A stretch of DNA of 64,000 nt, taken from Paenibacillus thiaminolyticus. Lineage in GTDB: Bacteria; Bacillota; Bacilli; Paenibacillales; Paenibacillaceae. The stretch spans positions 1,178,001 to 1,242,000 of the forward strand of contig NZ_CP041405.1 in the NCBI RefSeq assembly GCF_007066085.1, written 5' to 3'. A program made the position numbers and the translations under genes. This document shows, one piece after another, positions 33,739 to 41,289 of this stretch (position 1 is the first letter of the stretch; the number at the start of each line of letters is the position of its first letter). The notes under the pieces were generated by a model. The model worked only from the letters and a program-made list of their open reading frames with translations. It made no database searches and had not been told where the DNA came from.

Positions 33739-34959
33739 TTATTTTTTGAATTTGTTGAGCATATCGCCGAAGCGCTCACCTAAAGTGACGCTCATTCCTT
33801 GATTGTTCAAAGAAACGTTCGGGTTATTGTTCAACTCTTCCTTCATTACTTTCTTCTCCGCTTTTGGCGCAGGAGCCGGTGCTTCTTCGGTCTCCTTGAT
33901 GCTCAAGCTGACACGCTTCTCAGCCGGATTGAAGTCAAGCACCTTCACTTGAACCGTCTGTCCTTGCTTCAGCACCTCGGATGGCGTCGCGATGTGGCGA
34001 TGCGCGATTTGGGAAATGTGAACCAAGCCTTCCACGCCAGGAGCCACTTCAACGAAGGCGCCGAAGTCAACGAGACGCTTCACTTCACCAGTCAAGATAT
34101 CTCCTGTCTTGATCTTGTCAGCGGCTTGCTCCCAAGGTCCTGGCTGCGTTGCTTTCATGCTCAGGCTGATTTTGCCGTTCGCCGGATCGACTTTCAATAC
34201 TTTTACGTTTACTTTCTGTCCTTCTTGAACGAGATCCGACGGCTTCTCGACATGATGCCAAGCCATCTCGGATACGTGAACGAGACCGTCCACGCCGCCC
34301 ACGTCAACGAATGCGCCGAATTGAGTCAGGCGCTGTACAGTGCCTTCCAGCTCTTGGCCTCCGCTCAGGCTCTCCATGACACGCTGCTTGTTCGCTTCGA
34401 ACTCTTCGTCAAGCACTTCTTTTTGGGACAGAATGAGCTTGTTGTTCTCGCGATCGATTTCCTTGACCTTTACGCGCAGCGTGCGGCCTTTGTAATCGCT
34501 GAAGTCTTCTACGAAGTGACGCTCTACCATGGATGCAGGAATAAATGCGCGGACACCGACATCGGCTACAACGCCGCCTTTGACGACATCAACAACCGTA
34601 ACTTCAAATACTTCGTTGTTGTCGAAACGCTGCTGCATGACATCCCATGCATTCTCGCTGTCTACTTGCCGCTTGGACAGAACCATGCGCTCCTTGTCAT
34701 CGTCGATGCTGACAACCTTGCATTCGACTTCTTGCCCTACTTGGACAACATCCGCAATGTTGTCTACGGATACGGAAGACAATTCGCGGACAGGAATGAC
34801 ACCGTCATATTTATATCCAATGCTAACGACCGCTTGGTTGTCGTCGATTTTGACAATCGTGCCTTTGACGGTATCCCCTTTTTTGACGGACACGATGTTT
34901 TCCATCACTTCCTGGTTTGCCGTTTCGGCTGTTTCGTTGACTTTTGTTTCTTCAGACAT
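33739..34959 (-). CDS. ypfD: S1-domain RNA-binding protein (30S ribosomal protein S1 homologue)
   Basis: A 406-residue protein with four consecutive S1 OB-fold domains at about residues 27-95, 112-177, 198-266 and 283-352 (for example GDTVKGTIVKIDD and GFVEV-type GAFVEVAPGVEGLVH). An acidic N-terminus and a charged C-terminal tail flank them. It binds RNA. Firmicute S1 homologues of this four-domain type are not essential for initiation as E. coli S1 is. The ATG follows GAGGAGG. Gene order cmk-plsC-ypfD fits relatives. Confidence 0.93.
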   Translation of the reverse strand: MSEETKVNETAETANQEVMENIVSVKKGDTVKGTIVKIDDNQAVVSIGYKYDGVIPVRELSSVSVDNIADVVQVGQEVECKVVSIDDDKERMVLSKRQVDSENAWDVMQQRFDNNEVFEVTVVDVVKGGVVADVGVRAFIPASMVERHFVEDFSDYKGRTLRVKVKEIDRENNKLILSQKEVLDEEFEANKQRVMESLSGGQELEGTVQRLTQFGAFVDVGGVDGLVHVSEMAWHHVEKPSDLVQEGQKVNVKVLKVDPANGKISLSMKATQPGPWEQAADKIKTGDILTGEVKRLVDFGAFVEVAPGVEGLVHISQIAHRHIATPSEVLKQGQTVQVKVLDFNPAEKRVSLSIKETEEAPAPAPKAEKKVMKEELNNNPNVSLNNQGMSVTLGERFGDMLNKFKK

Positions 34960-34987
34960 GTGAACTACCTCCTCAATTGAAACCCCA

Positions 34988-35215
34988 TTAATTGAACCCC
35001 GCCTTAGAGGCGGGCTTCGCAAGGACTCTTCCGTGCCCTTCTGCAGCTGGCATCGCTGACGCGAATGCCATAATATGCGAATCCGTCCGCGTCCGCAGCC
35101 GTTCGAACAGCCGCTCCGCATCGGGATGTCGTAACATTGTCGAATATAACCTGTAAATAATACCTGTAGTATCTGACGTTATCGGAAATTCATGCACGAT
35201 GGCCTCCGGAATCAT
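34988..35215 (-). CDS. Possible small protein coupled to plsC
   Basis: A 75-residue frame whose ATG overlaps the plsC stop (TGATG), with GGGAAGG ten bases upstream. Contains MLRHPDAERLFERLRTR, a charged amphipathic helix. Codon use is ordinary. No family recognised and no membrane segment. It may instead be untranslated leader of the S1-like gene. Confidence 0.35.
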   Translation of the reverse strand: MIPEAIVHEFPITSDTTGIIYRLYSTMLRHPDAERLFERLRTRTDSHIMAFASAMPAAEGHGRVLAKPASKAGFN

Positions 35216-35793
35216 CAACCTTCCCGCTTCAGCCGGTAGATATGGTCCATGATGCGCTCGGTTGCCCGCTCTAGAACGTCGCTTCCCTTCTGCTCCAGCA
35301 GATCCGACATATCGATGGGCGGACCATAGACGATCCGGGTCTTGCGGAACAGCTTATAGTTGCCGATAATCGCCACCGGAACGACAGCCGCGCCGCTACG
35401 GAGCGCAATCATCGCCGCTCCCTTCTTCGCTGCGGCCGATTGGTCCGTATTACGCGTGCCTTCAGGAAATATACCCATAATATCCCCGTCCTGAAGCAAT
35501 TGAAACGCCGTGCGGATCGTTTCTTTGCCTACGCCGCCCCGCTTGACAGGGAATGCGCCCAGCGCCTTGATGGCCGCTCCGAATACCGGGATGTTGAACA
35601 GCTCGGCCTTCGCCATGAAGCGGATGCGCCGCTTGAGCAAGATGCCTATCGCCGGAGGATCCAGCAGACTGATATGATTGGAGCAGAGGACAACGCCGCC
35701 ATCCTTCGGCACATGTTCTCTCCCGGATGCCTCCAACCGGAAAAGAAGGCGGTAAATCAGGCGAAGCAGCGCCCTTATCATCGTATAAAACAT
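35215..35793 (-). CDS. plsC: 1-acyl-sn-glycerol-3-phosphate acyltransferase
   Basis: PlsC makes phosphatidic acid. The 192-residue protein has the acyltransferase motif NHISLLD (HX4D, residues 39-45 approximately), FPEGTRN near 112 and a VPVAIIG block, with an N-terminal hydrophobic stretch for membrane association. It follows cmk by six bases, an arrangement found in related Gram-positive bacteria. Confidence 0.95.
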   Translation of the reverse strand: MFYTMIRALLRLIYRLLFRLEASGREHVPKDGGVVLCSNHISLLDPPAIGILLKRRIRFMAKAELFNIPVFGAAIKALGAFPVKRGGVGKETIRTAFQLLQDGDIMGIFPEGTRNTDQSAAAKKGAAMIALRSGAAVVPVAIIGNYKLFRKTRIVYGPPIDMSDLLEQKGSDVLERATERIMDHIYRLKREG

Positions 35794-35799
35794 AATTGA

Positions 35800-36504
35800 T
35801 TACCGTTCCCCATCTCTGCATAATAATTTGGCCTGATCCACGATGACACGAACGACGTCATCTATCGTCATGCGCGTCGTATCGAGCAGAACGGCGTCTT
35901 CCGCCTGCCGCAGCGGAGATACGTCCCTCGTCTCGTCCTGCTTGTCGCGAGCCGCAATCTCCCGCATGAACTGCTCTACGGTCGCGCCGTCAACGCCGCT
36001 CGATTCGGCGTAGCGCCGGCGCGCGCGCTCTTCTACGGACGCGGTAACGAACCACTTCTGCTCGGCATCGGGAAGAACATGCGTGCCAATATCGCGGCCA
36101 TCCATGACGACTCCCTTGCGGGCAGCCATGCCGCGCTGGAGGTGGACAAGCCTCTCCCTAACGGCGGATGACCGGGCATACGAGGAAGCGAGCCGGCTAA
36201 TCTCCGGCGTCCGGATCTCGTCCGTAACGTCGGTTCCGTTCAACAGAACGGCTTGCCTGGAATCCAGCGGGATCAGTTCAATCGCGACATCCTTCATCTC
36301 TTCATGAATGGCATCCGCATCCTCCGGATCTATTCCCAATCGTAACATATGTAACGCTACCGCCCGGTACATGGCCCCGGTATCGATATACGTATAACCC
36401 AATTCGCGGGCGACGAGGCGGGCTACTGTGCTCTTCCCTGCTCCTGCGGGCCCGTCGATAGCGATATTCAAACGAAGCGCAGGAGCGTTGGACTGTAAGG
36501 TCAA
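35800..36504 (-). CDS. cmk: Cytidylate kinase
   Basis: Cmk phosphorylates CMP and dCMP. The 234-residue protein has the P-loop GPAGAGKST at 18-26, YIDTGAMYRA near 38 and RDIGTHVLPDA near 135. The start is TTG with AAGGAG nine bases upstream; the long ATG/GTG frame to 36861 crosses ypfB and is rejected. A ten-residue N-terminal extension precedes the usual start of the fold. Confidence 0.95.
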   Translation of the reverse strand: MTLQSNAPALRLNIAIDGPAGAGKSTVARLVARELGYTYIDTGAMYRAVALHMLRLGIDPEDADAIHEEMKDVAIELIPLDSRQAVLLNGTDVTDEIRTPEISRLASSYARSSAVRERLVHLQRGMAARKGVVMDGRDIGTHVLPDAEQKWFVTASVEERARRRYAESSGVDGATVEQFMREIAARDKQDETRDVSPLRQAEDAVLLDTTRMTIDDVVRVIVDQAKLLCRDGER

Positions 36505-36650
36505 CGAGTCTGACTCCTTCCTGGAACAATCACCGTGTATAGAGATATCACTAAAAAAGCAGGCGTTGCCTGCGACGTCAAAATTATACCACACTTCATG
36601 TAGGGATGCAAAACAGGCAATGAGGGGATCCGCCCGTTCCCGAATCAGCA

Positions 36651-36851
36651 TCACGGCTTCTTCGTGGCCCCGGCCGCCGGATACGGGACGCCTTCCAGCC
36701 TCTCCACCTTGCAGAGCAAGCTTCGTATCCCGCCGTTCGTAAGCAGCAGCTGCACGACAAGCAGCGCCGCGGCGAAGGCCAGACCAATGCGGACCATCCA
36801 CCTGAAAATCCGTTCCCACCAATCCATCATTGCCGCTTCCCGATTGCGCAC
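36651..36851 (-). CDS. ypfB: Small membrane protein, YpfB-like (DUF5359)
   Basis: A 66-residue protein with a single hydrophobic helix (about 19-38) preceded by WWERIFRW and followed by a short tail containing KVERLEGVPYP. Position between ypfA and cmk matches Bacillus YpfB. The GTG start has AAGGAGG 12 bases upstream; an ATG-ATG pair at 36830 is a shorter alternative. The function is unknown. Confidence 0.65.
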   Translation of the reverse strand: MRNREAAMMDWWERIFRWMVRIGLAFAAALLVVQLLLTNGGIRSLLCKVERLEGVPYPAAGATKKP

Positions 36852-37100
36852 CGGCTTCCACTTCCTCCTTGGTTTTGAGGAATATTATGGCTGGGCTTCC
36901 ATCAGATTATGCACTGTTGATTTAGGGCAGGAGAGTCTTATAAGCCTTGGAAAATGATTGAGGTGACGACTCAACAGAGAATGTGGATGCGGGAAAAAAG
37001 GCGGCACGTACACCGTTTGAAATGTGGATGAACCCTTGAAATGCTGCGTGGATACAGCATTTCTTCTCTTTAAGCCGCTATTTGATGAAAGTCCTGCAAA

Positions 37101-37265
37101 AGTCAGGCCGTTGGAAAACCTCTGTATTTTAGAAGGGGTGGAGATGTCCATGGACATAATCAAAACTTGGCACTCAGAGCGTTTTAAGTCGATTTTTTCT
37201 ACGGAGAGACGATATCCACCAAAATGGAGTGGCAAAAATTCCCGTGGACTTTTCAACGGCCTGAT
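37101..37265 (+). repeat. Intergenic repeat unit, copy A
   Basis: The unit begins TCAGGCCGTTGGAAAA and ends TTTTCAACGGCCTGA, so its ends are inverted repeats. The interior carries GCGTTTTAAGTCGATTTTTTC and GAGAGACGATATCCACC, shared with the other copies. About 165 bp. No coding potential. Confidence 0.8.
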
Positions 37266-37296
37266 TTTATGGGTTCCAAGAGACCGCGTCGGATCC

Positions 37297-37353
37297 TGGG
37301 GGCATCATCGCCTTCTGGGGGCATCATCGCTTTCAGGAAGCATCATTGCCTCC
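37297..37353 (+). repeat. Three 19-bp tandem repeats inside the composite repeat
   Basis: Three adjacent units of the form (T/A)GGGGGCATCATCGCCTTC, with the third more diverged. The second composite copy carries a matching triplet at 55942-55998 with the same period but different substitutions. Confidence 0.8.
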
Positions 37354-37693
37354 TGGGGCTTGAACGTGTGGAGGGAATTGCTGCTATTTCACAGGATTTT
37401 CGGCTCAATAAGTCCACATCCTGAGGAATTGCTGCGAATCTACATCATTTTAGGCCCTTTTGCTTCAAGCCGAAGCGAAACGGGTTAAATTCCTGCAGTT
37501 TTGCAGGATTCCCTTTCTGGTCGAGTCGCCCATATCTAATTGCTGTATTTGCACAGGATTTCGCTTACCGAATAGGCGGAGAAATCGTGCAGTTTTGCAG
37601 ATTTGACTTACCGAATAGGCGAGTCTGGAGAAATCTTGCAGTTTCACCGATTTCGCCTACCGGATAGACGTGTCTAGAGGAATGGTAGAATGT

Positions 37694-37821
37694 TCAGGCC
37701 GTTGGAAAAACCCTGTTTTTTACAAGGGGTGGAGATTGTCCATTTTTCTATGGAGAGACGATATCCATCACACAAAAAATGAAGTGCCACAAAATCCCTT
37801 GGGCTTTCTCAACAGCCTGCG
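37694..37821 (+). repeat. Intergenic repeat unit, copy C
   Basis: Begins CAGGCCGTTGGAAAAA and ends TTTCTCAACAGCCTG, 128 bp, related to copy A with an internal deletion. The sequence just after it (GCAGGATTCCCTGTAACGG) is found inverted at about 55725-55750, before copy B. Confidence 0.8.
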
Positions 37822-37934
37822 TTTTGCAGGATTCCCTGTAACGGAGTTCACTTCATAAAGAAAAGTGCTGGGTGACGTTGTAGACGTCATGGGGGTTTTT
37901 GCAGGTTCTCGGTGAGTCGAGCTTTCAGAATCAA

Positions 37935-37988
37935 GGGGGGCCAAAAAAGTACGTCTCACTGTAGTGAAACGTACTTTTTTGGCCCCCC
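37935..37988. terminator. Very long bidirectional hairpin
   Basis: Arms of 25 bases (GGGGGGCCAAAAAAGTACGT plus CTCAC, and GTGAA plus ACGTACTTTTTTGGCCCCCC) pair with one wobble around a TGTA loop. It lies 31 bp past the ypfA stop and can serve as its terminator. The A6/T6 tracts sit inside the stem, not after it, which is unusual. Confidence 0.8.
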
Positions 37989-38018
37989 CTGTATGTATTA
38001 TGCGTTCGGAGACAAGAC

Positions 38019-38660
38019 TCATTTTCTGGCGTCAAGTTGACGTTCGAAGCAGAACCGGATCAGCTTCTGCTGGTCTAATTCGGCGATCTGCCCGAACTTC
38101 ATCATGATCAAATTCCGCTCCTCATGAAATGGGTGAACCCGCACGATTTCCCCGCTGAACGGAATATGCTCGATCGTTCCGTTCCGGAACGGAACCGCAA
38201 GCCAGCATTGCAGCAGCTGTCCTTCGCGAAGGCCCCATTTCGGCGCGGCAGTAAGCGAGACCCCGCCGCCGCTGACATCCTCCGTGCACGCCAAAAATTG
38301 AACGCCGTCCAGCGTCGATATCGCGGTTTCCAGCTGAGCCTGCACCCGCAAATAGTTGCGGCGCTGCATTTTCGTCATATCGTCAGGGTTCGGCTTGCGG
38401 ATAGACAGCATTCGAATCGCCTCGTTCCGCTTGCCCTCGACCTGGGAACGGAAATGCCATTTGATCCCGTCGTTCCGGGAAAAGGAGACATCCAACTCTT
38501 CCCCGATGGCGAACAATCCGAATCGGCCGGTCTCTTGGCAGAGCGGAACCTCCATCCAAATGCGCTCGTCATCCAATTCGGTCACCCTTGCTTTATAGGT
38601 CGCCTCCTCCGGAGAACGCTCCAACTGCATATACAGCATATCATTGACTTTCGGTAACAT
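38019..38660 (-). CDS. ypfA: PilZ-domain flagellar brake protein (YpfA/MotI)
   Basis: A 213-residue two-domain protein: an N-terminal YcgR-like beta domain and a PilZ domain from about residue 98 with the c-di-GMP signature RRNYLR and DVSGGGVSL. In Bacillus the homologue binds c-di-GMP and stops the flagellar motor. The ATG follows GGGGGGAGC; the upstream 23 codons are excluded. Confidence 0.9.
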   Translation of the reverse strand: MLPKVNDMLYMQLERSPEEATYKARVTELDDERIWMEVPLCQETGRFGLFAIGEELDVSFSRNDGIKWHFRSQVEGKRNEAIRMLSIRKPNPDDMTKMQRRNYLRVQAQLETAISTLDGVQFLACTEDVSGGGVSLTAAPKWGLREGQLLQCWLAVPFRNGTIEHIPFSGEIVRVHPFHEERNLIMMKFGQIAELDQQKLIRFCFERQLDARK

Positions 38661-38712
38661 AAGCTCCCCCCTGTGGGCAATTATACCACGGGATGCTGTG
38701 GTCCAACAGCAC

Positions 38713-38765
38713 AAAGCGCCGGTAAGCATCCTCCCGTCTCCAGGATAGACGCTCCTCCGGCGCTT
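38713..38765 (-). terminator. Terminator after ypeB
   Basis: AAGCGCCGG / CCGGCGCTT arms with an internal secondary stem and TTGTGCTGTTG after them on the minus strand, 15 bp past the ypeB stop. Confidence 0.65.
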
Positions 38766-38779
38766 CTGCGGCGCAAATG

Positions 38780-40123
38780 TTATTCGTGCACGGCAGTCAT
38801 TTCTTCGATATGCTCTTCTTGCCCGTTTTCGGCATTAATATAGATTCGGTACGTGCTGCCGTTGATCTTGCCGCCGAATTCATAGCACAGCACTTCTTCC
38901 CCTTCATCATTCTTAATCAGGGACAGCCGATCGAACTGAACCTCCATTTCCGGATGTAGCATCTTCTGCGCTTCCTGCTTCGTGAGCTTCGCCTTGCCGA
39001 TGGTCCGATCCTTATGCTCATATACATAATCCGTCGCCTGGAGCCCGGTCACTTCCCCGTTGTCAAGCGCAACGCGCACGCTGACTTGCTGCGGATAGAT
39101 GTAGACACCGTTCACGACCGGCACGAAGGTGAAGCTGCCGACGCGGTTTAATTCATTGTATTTGACGGCCTCCATATCGGGATATTCGTGCTTCTTCAAA
39201 AACTGCTTAGCGGATTGGGTGGCCTGCTTCATAGAAATTCGCTTTTCCTTAATCTCGCGGGCGTCCATATACGCCATCAGCATGCCTTGCTTCGTGAAAT
39301 CAATCGTTACGGTGCCCTTCCCGTCATTGCCATAATCGGCGAACGCCGTGTAGGATTCATGCTCCGTTCCTTTACCGTTCTCTTTGACTTCAATTTTCTT
39401 GTAATTTTTTTTGCCCAAAAATTGTTCCGCCTTCTGCCGGATTTGCTGTACGCTTAGCGGCTGGCCCTTCAGCATCTTGACGGAACGCTTCGTATAGAGG
39501 TTGGCGATGGTAGGCCCCCAATTCAGCTCCGGATACTCGGAGACTTTTTTGTCTACCGTTTTGAAGCCGTCGATAATTGAATTGTCCAGCGACTTTTGCT
39601 CTGACGCCATTGCGGTCTCTACATCCATCCAACGCAAATTGTCGGAGAGGACTTTATGCTGAACCTTCTGCAAATCTTTTGAAATATCGCCCGCATTCTT
39701 ATACAGCGTCTTCAGCGTTTTCACTTCGTCATCCGACAGCGGCTTTTTGGTCAGATCGCGAATCGAGGTGCGGTAAGCGAAATTGGAGATGCGGGACAGA
39801 AAATCCTCCGTCTTGTTGAACGGCAGCATGGTCAGCGGGAGCTGGTTAATCTCATTCTGCGCCTGGCTCGTAATCCGCCATACATTGGCGAGCCCTTTGC
39901 GGTGCATGGCCTGCGATTGTGAGTTGACCGCGAGAGTGCGTCCCAATTCGCTGTGCAGCCTGTCAACATGGTACGTCAAATCATGGAATGCCCGTTGATA
40001 TTGGTTCTCCGCCTTAATCAATATTGAATTCTTGTCTTGATGCTCTTGATAGCCCCACACGATCGCTCCAATGAAAAAGAGCGTAACGATCGGAAACATA
40101 ACGGCACTAAATCGTTTATACAT
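38780..40123 (-). CDS. ypeB: Germination protein YpeB
   Basis: YpeB localises and stabilises the cortex-lytic enzyme SleB in the spore. The 447-residue protein has an N-terminal membrane anchor (about 8-24), an alpha-helical domain and C-terminal PepSY-type repeats (for example ITKQEAQKML-like LTKQEAQKMLHPE near 405). Start at ATG 40123 with AAGGGAG upstream. Unusually, sleB is not the next gene upstream; a 49-residue zinc-ribbon gene and prsW are there instead. Confidence 0.94.
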   Translation of the reverse strand: MYKRFSAVMFPIVTLFFIGAIVWGYQEHQDKNSILIKAENQYQRAFHDLTYHVDRLHSELGRTLAVNSQSQAMHRKGLANVWRITSQAQNEINQLPLTMLPFNKTEDFLSRISNFAYRTSIRDLTKKPLSDDEVKTLKTLYKNAGDISKDLQKVQHKVLSDNLRWMDVETAMASEQKSLDNSIIDGFKTVDKKVSEYPELNWGPTIANLYTKRSVKMLKGQPLSVQQIRQKAEQFLGKKNYKKIEVKENGKGTEHESYTAFADYGNDGKGTVTIDFTKQGMLMAYMDAREIKEKRISMKQATQSAKQFLKKHEYPDMEAVKYNELNRVGSFTFVPVVNGVYIYPQQVSVRVALDNGEVTGLQATDYVYEHKDRTIGKAKLTKQEAQKMLHPEMEVQFDRLSLIKNDEGEEVLCYEFGGKINGSTYRIYINAENGQEEHIEEMTAVHE

Positions 40124-40241
40124 GGTACAAACGTCTCCCTTCACAGCAACTTGTACATCGATTTGTCCATAGTTTGCTGGAACAGCGGAAGGTTTATGCA
40201 TCGTTTCCTATGTTACGCTCTTCATTCAGACAACTTTCCCA

Positions 40242-40391
40242 TCAAATCGGTTCTTCTTCGACTTCAAAATTATCGCGGTTGTCGCACAGACATTGTTTGA
40301 AGCCCGTTTCCACACGGCCTTTTTCCCGCTTGCCGCGCAGCACGAATTTCTCGCCGCACCGGTTGCAGCGAATGGTTACTTTTACCCGCAC
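40242..40391 (-). CDS. 49-residue zinc-ribbon-like protein
   Basis: A short frame starting GTG, seven bases after GGAGGAG, and ending TGA. The protein has Cys9-x2-Cys12 (RCNRCGEKF) and Cys34-x-Cys36 (KQCLCDN), consistent with a four-cysteine zinc site, and an acidic C-terminus (EVEEEP). The strong ribosome site and paired cysteines argue that it is real. It sits between prsW and ypeB, where Bacillus carries sleB. The function is unknown. Confidence 0.75.
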   Translation of the reverse strand: MRVKVTIRCNRCGEKFVLRGKREKGRVETGFKQCLCDNRDNFEVEEEPI

Positions 40392-40510
40392 ACGCTCACT
40401 CCTCCATCATCTGTAAGAGGTGCTCACAACGTCGCTGTGAACACCCCGCTTCGGAGAGGAAACAGCAAGGATCGCCCCTTGCTTCCTATGTGCCAGTATT
40501 GCCTGCCGGT

Positions 40511-41224
40511 TCACATATTAATCTCTTCCTCCCGCTTCACCAGATGCAGAGGCGAGCGGGCATTCGCCCGGCGCACCTTGCCCATGCCGTAGTACCACAG
40601 AAAAATCATCAGCGGTACGACAAACCATATCCAGTAACGTGTCACCGTCAACAATATCAGATCATAAATACCATGCCAGAAAAGAGGGATTAGCAGGGAA
40701 TAGGCCAGGTATCGCCTGGTCCGTCCGCCATTGTCCTTGGTGAACTTCGCCTTGCCCATATAGTAGCCCATCATCACGCCGAACATCGCATGCCCCGATA
40801 CCGGCAGCAGCGCCCGCAGGAGCAAATGCGAGAAGGAAGAATGATTAATCCAAGCATACAGGACGTTCTCGATGGTGGCAAAGCCTAGAGACACTGCAAC
40901 GGCGTATAAAATTCCGTCATAATGCTCGTCGAACTCAATATGATTATAGATCATATGATACAGTACGAACCATTTGACCGCCTCTTCCACCCCAGCAGAA
41001 ATGGCAAAGGAGGCTACAAGCGGATTGTCTCCCCACCACTTCACCAACCCGTTCTGCACAATCATAATCGGGAAGACGATCAAAAATCCGAGCAGGAACA
41101 CACGCACGACCATATGAATCGGTTCATAATCATAGCGGTCCTTCAGATAGAAGTACACCAACAGTGCAATGCCGGGGGCTATCGCGGCCGTCAGCAAAGG
41201 CAGTATCGGCGTCGTTGATTCCAT
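40511..41224 (-). CDS. prsW: PrsW-family intramembrane protease
   Basis: PrsW cuts anti-sigma factors inside or near the membrane (RsiW in Bacillus). The 237-residue protein has about eight membrane segments and the family motifs EEAVKWF, HYDGILYAVAVSLGFATIEN, a HAMFG and a final FWHGIYD. I start at the ATG where the family begins; in-frame GTG codons up to 41299 could add 25 residues and no start has a strong ribosome site. It could act on the anti-sigma factor at 385-981, but that is only a guess. Confidence 0.88.
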   Translation of the reverse strand: MESTTPILPLLTAAIAPGIALLVYFYLKDRYDYEPIHMVVRVFLLGFLIVFPIMIVQNGLVKWWGDNPLVASFAISAGVEEAVKWFVLYHMIYNHIEFDEHYDGILYAVAVSLGFATIENVLYAWINHSSFSHLLLRALLPVSGHAMFGVMMGYYMGKAKFTKDNGGRTRRYLAYSLLIPLFWHGIYDLILLTVTRYWIWFVVPLMIFLWYYGMGKVRRANARSPLHLVKREEEINM

Positions 41225-41289
41225 CGTCTGCACGGCCGTATCTGAAGTGCTGGCGGCTATCGCTGTGATAGCCGGTACTATGCCCACAC

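Larger units (their letters stand above)
36852..38018. other. Gene-free repeat-rich interval between ypfB and ypfA
   Basis: About 1.17 kb without a credible gene. It contains two copies of a hairpin-ended repeat, a block of related direct repeats built on CAGTTTTGCAGGATT and TACCGAATAGGCG, three 19-bp tandem repeats and a 25-bp-stem hairpin. Much of 37101-37640 recurs at 55751-56056 and 57429-57640. Confidence 0.8.

Noticed and set aside
33799..34980. 393-codon plus-strand frame opposite the S1-like gene
   Set aside because: Antisense shadow; Phe/Leu/His-rich translation of S1 repeats.
37297..37353. Tandem 19-bp units considered as a CRISPR array
   Set aside because: The units abut without spacers, only three exist, and no cas gene is nearby.
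37224..37488. Short plus-strand frames within the composite repeat
   Set aside because: Not preserved between the two copies, no ribosome sites, and the reading frames shift between copies.
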